Assembly: GCA_003454065.1 (NCBI GenBank)
Contig: DMKZ01000045.1
Location: 1 to 6,042 of the forward strand
Source: Spirochaetaceae bacterium
GTDB lineage: Bacteria; Spirochaetota; Spirochaetia; Sphaerochaetales; Sphaerochaetaceae
Direction: 5' to 3'
Length of the DNA: 6,042 nt
The notes below the pieces were generated by a model, which was given only the letters and a program-made list of their open reading frames with translations, searched no databases and was not told the DNA's origin. This document shows, piece after piece, positions 1 through 5,533 of this stretch. Every line of letters begins with the position of its first letter. Positions within the stretch are counted from its first letter, which is position 1. The position numbers and the translations under genes are program-made.

Positions 1-740
1 GCGCAAGCCCCGCCCGCAGTCGTGCTGGAAGATGTGCAATAGGGATATATCCCCCAATCGATATCGCGCATTATTCCGAGCTGACCTTCGAGCAGGACCT
101 CCTTGTCGACATCCACAGCCTTTTTCAGAATCGGAAGGCAATCGCATATCCTGTCGCCGAAGCGCTTCCTCCATTTTCCGCATAGCGAAAAAACGTCGTC
201 TGCCGAATACGTCTTCATCCCGTACATCGAAAGCTCCTTGTTCTTGCGTTCGAGAAGCTTGGCGATTTTCGCTTTCATGGTTTCATCATCGAGAAGCAGA
301 TCTCCGCTCCTTATTCCGATTCTAGCGATCTTATCGCCGTAGCACGGCCCTATCCCGCGCTTCGTGGTTCCTATCTTGTCCTTCTCGCTCTTGCTATTCT
401 CCTCCGCACCATCCAAATCCTTATGGAATGGAAAAATCACATGGGATCTGACATCGATCAGAATGTTGTATTTTAACCCTTGCGGAAGATTGTCCAGCTC
501 TTCGGCAAGCGTCTGGAAATTAACCACGCAGCCAGGACCTACGATATTCACTGTATTCTCGTTGAAAATCCCCGAAGGCACTATGTGCAATGCGAATTTT
601 CCATACGGGTTCTCAACCGTATGACCCGCATTATCGCCTCCTTGATACCTGACGACGACATCGCTCTTCTGAGCCAGATAATCCACTATCCTGCCTTTCC
701 CCTCATCGCCCCATTGAACTCCGACAACCGATGTCACCAT
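1..740 (-). CDS. purA: Adenylosuccinate synthetase, N-terminal 246 residues (runs off the left edge)
   Basis: PurA joins IMP and aspartate using GTP to make adenylosuccinate, the first committed step from IMP to AMP, in the cytoplasm. The ATG at 740-738 opens a frame that stays open to the window edge, so the C-terminal part (about 180 residues in a usual 425-430 residue enzyme) is missing. Visible motifs: the phosphate loop GDEGKG at residues 11-16, with the expected catalytic Asp12 and Lys15; NAGHT at 37-41, with the expected catalytic His40; IGTTKRGIGP at 123-132; and the arginine of KIAR at 140, all as in the E. coli enzyme. The IMP loop reads EGQLG at 218-222 where EGAQG is usual, so the position of E. 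coli Gln224 holds Leu221 and a glutamine sits one residue earlier. The following segment (DID at 226-228, IYPY, TSSS, TAGG) is well conserved. It lies one base after the hpt stop and is probably translationally coupled to it. Confidence 0.96.
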   Translation of the reverse strand, partial: MVTSVVGVQWGDEGKGRIVDYLAQKSDVVVRYQGGDNAGHTVENPYGKFALHIVPSGIFNENTVNIVGPGCVVNFQTLAEELDNLPQGLKYNILIDVRSHVIFPFHKDLDGAEENSKSEKDKIGTTKRGIGPCYGDKIARIGIRSGDLLLDDETMKAKIAKLLERKNKELSMYGMKTYSADDVFSLCGKWRKRFGDRICDCLPILKKAVDVDKEVLLEGQLGIMRDIDWGIYPYCTSSSTTAGGAC

Positions 741-741
741 A

Positions 742-1365
742 TCACTCTTCCTCCTTCACCTTGGAAACGTCCAACTCGGCGATGTATCCGAGCGTTCTGA
801 ATTTCTCGCGGTAGTCAAGACCGTATCCGACAACCCAAACATCGTCGATCTTGAATCCGAGATAGTCTATGCTGACATCAGCTTCATGCCTGTTAGGCTT
901 ATCAAGCAGAACGATATTGCGTACCGATTTCGGCTCGCGCGATAGAAAATACTTGTTCAAATACGCCAAAGTCCACCCCGAATCAAGTATGTCCTCCACT
1001 ATCAGGACATCATGATCCTTCTGGTCCTCCCTTGTATCCATCAGCAGGCGAACCGTTCCGGTCGATTTCGTCTCCTTGCTATTTCCATAGCTCGTCACAG
1101 AAATGAAATCGACTATATGCGGAACAGTGATCTCGCGGACAAGATCCGCCAGAAAGATGAAGGACCCCTTGAGCACGCCTACGATTATGAGCGGCTTCTT
1201 GCTATCCTTGTAATCGTTGTTTATGACGGATGCGAGTTCTTTTATGCGCTTCGCTATTTCCTGGCTGGAAACCAGAACCCTTTCGATTCCAAACGGCAAG
1301 CCGTTCGAAACCATCTCGCCGCCATTGCCTGCTGCAACGGCGCCTTTTCCATTCTTTTTTGTCAT
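742..1365 (-). CDS. hpt: Hypoxanthine (guanine) phosphoribosyltransferase
   Basis: This cytoplasmic salvage enzyme transfers phosphoribose from PRPP to hypoxanthine (and often guanine), giving IMP or GMP. The 207-residue protein shows all family landmarks: the pyrophosphate loop LKGS at 65-68, the flexible loop with SYG at 92-94 and STG at 101-103, the PRPP-binding signature VEDILDSGWTL at 123-133 with probable catalytic base Asp128, Lys156 of DKPNR for purine contact, and VWVVGYGLDY at 176-185 with Trp177 in the base-stacking position and Asp184 for magnesium. The family is usually near 180 residues. Here about 20 extra Gly/Lys/Asn/Ala-rich residues precede the first conserved segment (IERVLVS). 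A GGGAAG at 1379-1374, 8 bases before the ATG, supports the long start; Met18 at 1314 is an alternative but has no properly spaced ribosome binding site. Guanine versus hypoxanthine preference cannot be read from sequence; the purA neighbour favours hypoxanthine to IMP. Confidence 0.95.
   Translation of the reverse strand: MTKKNGKGAVAAGNGGEMVSNGLPFGIERVLVSSQEIAKRIKELASVINNDYKDSKKPLIIVGVLKGSFIFLADLVREITVPHIVDFISVTSYGNSKETKSTGTVRLLMDTREDQKDHDVLIVEDILDSGWTLAYLNKYFLSREPKSVRNIVLLDKPNRHEADVSIDYLGFKIDDVWVVGYGLDYREKFRTLGYIAELDVSKVKEEE
750..756 (-). promoter_or_regulatory. Shine-Dalgarno sequence of purA, inside the end of hpt
   Basis: On the minus strand AAGGAGG lies 9 bases before the purA ATG at 740-738, within the last codons of hpt. 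It supports that ATG as the start. Because it is read through by ribosomes finishing hpt, it fits translational coupling of the two purine genes. Confidence 0.8.
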
Positions 1366-1373
1366 CAGCTTAT

Positions 1374-1379
1374 CTTCCC
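1374..1379 (-). promoter_or_regulatory. Probable ribosome binding site of hpt
   Basis: GGGAAG on the minus strand lies 8 bases before the ATG at 1365-1363. It is a moderate match to the anti-Shine-Dalgarno sequence, but better placed than anything before the alternative start at 1314. It decides the long form of Hpt. Confidence 0.5.
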
Positions 1380-1384
1380 ATCAA

Positions 1385-1399
1385 GGCGGATCAACCGCC
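1385..1399 (-). other. Small perfect hairpin between lepA and hpt
   Basis: Read on the minus strand, GGCGG-TTGAT-CCGCC forms a perfect 5-bp all-GC stem with a 5-base loop. It starts 2 bases after the lepA stop codon and ends 5 bases before the hpt ribosome binding site. No run of T follows, so it is not a convincing intrinsic terminator. It could stabilise the lepA end of a processed mRNA or affect hpt initiation, but a 5-bp stem may also be chance. Confidence 0.4.
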
Positions 1400-1401
1400 C
1401 A

Positions 1402-3210
1402 TCACTCCTCATTCGTTCTCAAAACGGATAAAAACGCCTTTTGCGGAATCTCCACTTCACCGACCATCTTCATCCTTTTCTTACCCTCTTTCTGCTTTTC
1501 AAGCAACTTTCGCTTTCTCGATATGTCACCTCCATAGCACTTCGCTATGACGTCTTTCCTGAATGCGCTGATAGTCTCACGCGCTATGATCGTCGCTCCG
1601 ATGGCGGCTTGAAGGGGAATCTTGAATTGATGACGCGGTATCTCCTTGCTCAGGCTCTTGCAGATCTGCTTACCCTTCTTGTGCGCATCCGGAGCATAGA
1701 CGAGCTGGCTCAACGCATCCACCATCTCTCCATTCACGAGAATATCCATTCTCTCGAGGTCGGTCCTCTTGTAGTCTATGATTTCATAATCAAAACTCGC
1801 ATAGCCTTTCGAAACGCTCTTCAAGCTATCGTAAAACTCGAACAGCACTTCGGAAAGCGGCATTTCATATGCCACCTCCACCCTGACGGCGGAAAGATAA
1901 TTCAATGCGGTCTGCACCCCGCGATGCGCCACGCACAACGTAATCACCGAACCCAAATAATCCGAAGGAGTGATTATATTCGCCCTGATATAAGGCTCTT
2001 CGACATAATCTATCTTGCTCTTATCGGGATATTGCGAGGGGTTGTCGATCTGAATCATATCCCCTGAATTGAGATAGACCTTGTACCGAACGCTCGGAGA
2101 AGTGAATACGACTCCGATGCTGCTTTCGCGCTCCAGCCTTTCCTCAATGACCTCCAAATGCAAAAGACCCAGGAAGCCGCATCTGAATCCGAATCCGAGA
2201 GCCAAAGACGAATCCTTCTCGAATATCAGACTGGGGTCGCTCAGCTTGAGCTTGTCCATGGCTTGGCACAACTCATCGTAATCAGACGAGTCCACAGGGT
2301 ATATGGAAGAGAAAACGACAGGCTTCACTTCCTTGAATCCCGATAGAGGCCGGACCGATTGATCCTCCGACATCACGATAGTATCGCCTACGCGCACATC
2401 GCCGATCTGCTTGATTCCTGCGATTATATATCCGACTTCCCCTGCTGACAGGACTTCCCTGCGGCTTAGCCCCAACCTGAAGACGCCGCATTCATCGACC
2501 TTATAGCTTTCTCCGGTATGATAGAATCTTATCTCATCGTGCATTCTTATCTGCCCGTCGATAAGCCTTATATGGACTATGACCCCTTTGTACGGATCGT
2601 AATGGCTGTCGTATATCAATGCGCGCAAAGGCTTCGCCGCATCCCCGACCGGCGCAGGAATCTGATTGACTATCGCCTCATAAAGCATATCGACGCCTTC
2701 GCCTGTTTTCGCACTGACCGGGATCGCAGCATCTCCGTCGAGCGCAAGCTCCTCGGTTATCTCCAAACGCGCCGCCTCTACATCCGCAGATGCCAGGTCT
2801 ATCTTGTTTATAACAGGGATTATAGCTATGTTCTGCTCCATCGCCATGAACATGTTCGCTATCGTCTGCGCCTCCACTCCTTGCGTCGCATCCACAAGAA
2901 GAAGCGCGCCTTCGCACGACGAAATCGCCCTCGACACCTCATACGAAAAATCGACATGTCCCGGAGTATCCACAAGATTGAGGACATAGGTCTTTCCGTC
3001 GGCAGCCTTGTATTCCAGACTGACCGCCTGACTTTTAATCGTTATTCCGCGCTCGCGCTCTATATCCATGTTGTCGAGAACCTGCTTCTGCACGGCGCTC
3101 CGTTCGCTTATAAGCTTCGCCTTTTCCAAGAATCTGTCGGCCAGCGTGCTTTTGCCATGGTCGATATGCGCTATTATGCAAAAATTCCTTATGGATGAAA
3201 TATCAGTCAT
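1402..3210 (-). CDS. lepA: Elongation factor 4 (LepA), ribosomal GTPase
   Basis: LepA is a translational GTPase of the EF-G class that acts on the ribosome; roles in back-translocation, initiation and 30S assembly have been proposed. The 602-residue protein is full length for the family (about 600). GTPase motifs are intact: G1 AHIDHGKST at 14-22, G2 RGITIKS at 54-60, G3 DTPGH at 81-85 with catalytic His85, G4 NKID at 135-138 and G5 SAK at 166-168. The EF-G-like middle contains GFGFRCGFLGLLH and the LepA-typical GVQT and GYASFDY segments. The LepA-specific C-terminal domain is present with YGGDISRKRKLLEKQKEGKK starting near 559, which excludes EF-G, TypA/BipA and IF-2. The start ATG at 3210-3208 has a modest GAGAG 5 bases upstream. 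It follows the lipoprotein gene by 34 bases and precedes hpt by 36 bases, so co-transcription is likely. No sign of damage or transfer is seen. Confidence 0.98.
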   Translation of the reverse strand: MTDISSIRNFCIIAHIDHGKSTLADRFLEKAKLISERSAVQKQVLDNMDIERERGITIKSQAVSLEYKAADGKTYVLNLVDTPGHVDFSYEVSRAISSCEGALLLVDATQGVEAQTIANMFMAMEQNIAIIPVINKIDLASADVEAARLEITEELALDGDAAIPVSAKTGEGVDMLYEAIVNQIPAPVGDAAKPLRALIYDSHYDPYKGVIVHIRLIDGQIRMHDEIRFYHTGESYKVDECGVFRLGLSRREVLSAGEVGYIIAGIKQIGDVRVGDTIVMSEDQSVRPLSGFKEVKPVVFSSIYPVDSSDYDELCQAMDKLKLSDPSLIFEKDSSLALGFGFRCGFLGLLHLEVIEERLERESSIGVVFTSPSVRYKVYLNSGDMIQIDNPSQYPDKSKIDYVEEPYIRANIITPSDYLGSVITLCVAHRGVQTALNYLSAVRVEVAYEMPLSEVLFEFYDSLKSVSKGYASFDYEIIDYKRTDLERMDILVNGEMVDALSQLVYAPDAHKKGKQICKSLSKEIPRHQFKIPLQAAIGATIIARETISAFRKDVIAKCYGGDISRKRKLLEKQKEGKKRMKMVGEVEIPQKAFLSVLRTNEE

Positions 3211-3244
3211 CAGTACTCTCTAAATCGATTCTGCGATCCGTTCC

Positions 3245-5431
3245 TCAAATCGCTTCCAACGGCTGGAAAAAAAGCATATCAGCGCCGAAAACGCCGTCAG
3301 GCGTCGGAATTGTCACGCTAATGACGACGTCATTGCCTGTCCAATATGCGACGCCATATTTCAAAGGACATTCTCCAACGGCAAAAATTCCATCGGCATA
3401 GTATTCCATGTCATGCGACGAATCCTTTTTGACAGATGCGATGAAAGTGGATGCGCCTAGCGTTTCCGTCAACTCGCCATAGTCGAATTCATCTCCGGCA
3501 TAGACGGTTATGAGATCGCATCCTGAAAACATTTCCCTGTAGCAGGATTTGACCAGATTTCGTGCTGCAAGCACAGGCACGGCGGTCATGCCGGCGCACC
3601 CGCAGAACATCGATTCGTAGCATGATTCGGCTAATTTCAAGGACGGCAATGCGCATGGCGTTTCCAACCCGCTGCAATTCCTGAACATAGCGCTATAGCA
3701 CCTTTTCGCCAAATTTTTCGAAGTCAAAAGTCCGACAGGCAAACTCGAAAGCGAAACGCAGCCCTCGAACATCGACTCGTAGCATGATTCGGACAAATGC
3801 TCGAACAAGAGCATCGGAACCGAAGTCAAATACGGGCAATCGCAAAACATATATGCAAAACACGAATTGGACATCATGGCCCTATTCGGAGACTTATGGT
3901 TCAAAAGGCAGCGCATGTCTCCGCTGACGGACACTTTCAAAGACGAGCTGCCGTCATCCGCATCGACAGGCTCTATCACCCATTTCTTCGCTGCCTTTTT
4001 CGTAATGAAAGTCAATCCGCTCCCCCTGAGATAAAGAACATGATCGAAACTCTCTGCTTGTTCCGTTTCCAAGTTCACACGCCTATGCAGCATCGATTTC
4101 GCGGATGCGGGATAATCAGAAGCCGCATCACCGCTTGTTCCGACAGATTGCGAATAGGATGTCAGCATCCCGCTCCCATCCCATTCCTTCCATGCATCCG
4201 ATAAACGGGGATTCTCGCAATATTCGATTTTTCCGCTGGAATTCCAGCCATACGTCCCGTCCATGACCCGCAATGAAAAGCCTTCGGTTCCCGAAATCCT
4301 TATGAAGCCCCCCTCATCCTCCAAAACGCGGACGGAGCATTTCGCAAATATCGATTCGTCGATGGCGGAGCTTATCGTGATTTCCGTTTCCCCAGCGCCT
4401 ACGGCAGTCACGATTCCGCTTTCAGCATCAATCGAAGCAATGCGCTCATCACCTACGGACCATACGATTCCGGTATTGGCATCAGACGGATATGCAATCG
4501 GTTTCAGCGCATCCGATTCACCCATGCACAACAGCAATTCGGAAATATCGAACGACAGCGACTCCACGGAAACGAGTTTCGAGGAAACAATAACCGAAAT
4601 CACGCATTCCGCTTTCTGACCGCCGTTAGCGGCGGTTGCCGTTATCGTGGTCTTTCCCGTCCTGGACGGTTTGACCATTCCCTCCGAATCGACATTCGCC
4701 ACGCCTTGATTCGACGATTCCCAAACAATCCTCTTGTCATTCGCATCAGCAGGCTCTATTACGAGCTCACCAGACAAATCAAGCAAATCGGCAGCGCCGA
4801 TGATGTATTCCGGCTGCCTGAACGACAAGCAATCGATAAGCTTCACGATGTTCATCTTGAAATTAAGCAATTCGCCCAGATTGTCGGTCAGACCGCCTCT
4901 CACATCCGAAAGCGCTCCGGCATCGAATGCGCGCACCACCGTTTCGCCGACACCTACCGGAATGATGCTTCCGTCTTCCTTGAAATTCAATATTCCCGCA
5001 TCATCCTTCCACATGATCGTTTTGGACTCCAATGCTGCGGATTGCGTCTTGGTCAGATAATCATAGACCTTGATTTGCGGCGAATTGAAATCAGCCTTCG
5101 CAATGCAATTCACCTTGAGCCTGGCGAACGCATCCGGGTTCGAAACCGATCTGGCTTCGACAAACGTGCTTCCGGCTGCCAAAGCGGTAATCACCCCTGA
5201 AGAGCGATCGACCGAAGCCACCTCTTCATCCTCGCTAGTCCACACAAGCGCCTTATCAGTAGCTCTCAATGGCGAAACAGTCGGCATCACCATGCCGGCA
5301 GCACCGCAATTCAAATCCAAGGAGGCCGAACCGCCGAACGCAACTCTGGCCACAGGAATGTCATCCGTGTAATCGCATGCTGAAAGCAAAACAGCAAGCG
5401 TTATGAAAACAAAAGCCATGAATTTCCTCAT
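3245..5431 (-). CDS. Secreted lipoprotein with Big2 Ig-like domains and BspA-type leucine-rich repeats
   Basis: No named gene is recognised. The 728-residue protein begins with Met-Arg-Lys, a hydrophobic stretch and the lipobox LLSAC, so Cys19 should be lipidated and the protein anchored at the cell surface or outer membrane. Residues 25-109 form a bacterial Ig-like (Big2) domain with the typical VWTSEDEEVASVD and SGVITALAAGS pattern. A weaker, unusual unit spans 110-200. Two further Big2 domains cover about 201-285 (VWESSNQGVANVD) and 286-370 (GIVWSVGDERIASID, GIVTAVGAGETEI). Residues 376-510 resemble the segment that often precedes BspA-like repeats (WKEWDGSG at 414-421, LYLRGSGLTFI at 466-476). 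Residues 524-645 hold five CY..MF..C leucine-rich repeat units, followed by an unassigned tail to 728. Such proteins are commonly surface adhesins or binding proteins, but ligand and role here are unknown. The upstream in-frame ATG at 5458 is less likely because a strong ribosome binding site sits just before 5431. Confidence 0.9.
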   Translation of the reverse strand: MRKFMAFVFITLAVLLSACDYTDDIPVARVAFGGSASLDLNCGAAGMVMPTVSPLRATDKALVWTSEDEEVASVDRSSGVITALAAGSTFVEARSVSNPDAFARLKVNCIAKADFNSPQIKVYDYLTKTQSAALESKTIMWKDDAGILNFKEDGSIIPVGVGETVVRAFDAGALSDVRGGLTDNLGELLNFKMNIVKLIDCLSFRQPEYIIGAADLLDLSGELVIEPADANDKRIVWESSNQGVANVDSEGMVKPSRTGKTTITATAANGGQKAECVISVIVSSKLVSVESLSFDISELLLCMGESDALKPIAYPSDANTGIVWSVGDERIASIDAESGIVTAVGAGETEITISSAIDESIFAKCSVRVLEDEGGFIRISGTEGFSLRVMDGTYGWNSSGKIEYCENPRLSDAWKEWDGSGMLTSYSQSVGTSGDAASDYPASAKSMLHRRVNLETEQAESFDHVLYLRGSGLTFITKKAAKKWVIEPVDADDGSSSLKVSVSGDMRCLLNHKSPNRAMMSNSCFAYMFCDCPYLTSVPMLLFEHLSESCYESMFEGCVSLSSLPVGLLTSKNLAKRCYSAMFRNCSGLETPCALPSLKLAESCYESMFCGCAGMTAVPVLAARNLVKSCYREMFSGCDLITVYAGDEFDYGELTETLGASTFIASVKKDSSHDMEYYADGIFAVGECPLKYGVAYWTGNDVVISVTIPTPDGVFGADMLFFQPLEAI
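3494..3862 (-). repeat. Five tandem BspA-like repeat units inside the lipoprotein
   Basis: Units begin at residues 524, 550, 578, 604 and 630 (spacing 26, 28, 26, 26; the last unit is partial). Each opens with C-F/Y-x-x-M-F-x-x-C, followed in most units by a short leucine- or valine-containing stretch and ending in a leucine-led lead-in such as LSES, LAKR, LAES or LVKS. The pattern matches the BspA/Treponema-type leucine-rich repeat seen in many bacterial surface proteins. At DNA level the copies at 3605-3630 and 3767-3792 differ by one base over 26, while the rest of the units has diverged. Confidence 0.85.
5374..5431 (-). other. Lipoprotein signal peptide with lipobox
   Basis: Residues 1-19 show a basic start (MRK), a hydrophobic core (FVFITLAVLL) and the lipobox L-S-A-C, giving predicted signal peptidase II cleavage before Cys19. 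Asp follows the cysteine. In E. coli Asp at +2 favours inner-membrane retention, but that rule does not hold in many other phyla, so the final membrane cannot be decided from it. Confidence 0.88.
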
Positions 5432-5438
5432 TTCGGCG

Positions 5439-5446
5439 CCTCCTTT
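5439..5446 (-). promoter_or_regulatory. Strong Shine-Dalgarno sequence of the lipoprotein gene
   Basis: AAAGGAGG on the minus strand is followed by 7 bases and the ATG at 5431-5429. It is the best ribosome binding site in the window. It selects this start over the in-frame ATG nine codons earlier, and suggests the lipoprotein is translated well. Confidence 0.85.
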
Positions 5447-5489
5447 CTTCAGAATCAAAATTCGGTCTTCAAGCCTTGCGAGCGACTAA

Positions 5490-5519
5490 GCAATAACAGC
5501 CGGATTCAAGTGCTATCAA
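5490..5519 (-). promoter_or_regulatory. Tentative promoter upstream of the lipoprotein gene
   Basis: In the gap after nth, TTGATA (5519-5514, five of six matches to the -35 consensus) is followed 18 bases later by TATTGC (5495-5490), which is only a weak -10 element. A separate AT-rich stretch near 5520-5533 offers TATATT as another -10 with no good -35. The gap is the longest between genes here, so a promoter is expected, but neither candidate is strong. No GC-rich hairpin with a T run follows nth, so read-through from nth is also possible. Confidence 0.2.
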
Positions 5520-5533
5520 CCTAATATACAATA

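Noticed and set aside
1392..1403. Three-codon frame (ATG GGC GGT TGA) overlapping the lepA stop
   Set aside because: It is too short to assess and its GAGGAG is too close to the ATG for normal initiation. It falls in the hairpin by coincidence.
1441..2067. Plus-strand open frame of 208 codons antisense to lepA
   Set aside because: It lies wholly opposite well-conserved LepA, has an arginine/histidine-rich shadow composition and resembles no family. Open antisense frames follow from the codon use of the real gene.
2518..3198. Plus-strand open frame of 226 codons antisense to the lepA GTPase domain
   Set aside because: Same reasoning: it mirrors the most conserved part of lepA, with a very Arg/Tyr-rich product and no recognisable motif.
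3211..3244. Possible hairpin GCGAT...ATCGC around the lipoprotein stop and an AATCGATT palindrome
   Set aside because: The stem is 5 bp with an 11-base loop and no T run. An 8-base palindrome is expected by chance at this scale.
4706..5200. Plus-strand open frame of 164 codons antisense to the lipoprotein
   Set aside because: No family resemblance and no supporting ribosome binding site, and the opposite strand has a coherent secreted protein with repeated domains.
5432..5458. Nine-codon upstream extension of the lipoprotein from an ATG at 5458
   Set aside because: The extension is encoded across the strong Shine-Dalgarno sequence at 5446-5439. The Met at 5431 gives a standard lipoprotein signal peptide.
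5432..5533. Possible terminator or riboswitch in the nth-lipoprotein gap
   Set aside because: Only short, imperfect complementarities are present (for example GAAT...ATTC). There is no GC-rich stem with a T run and no recognisable aptamer.
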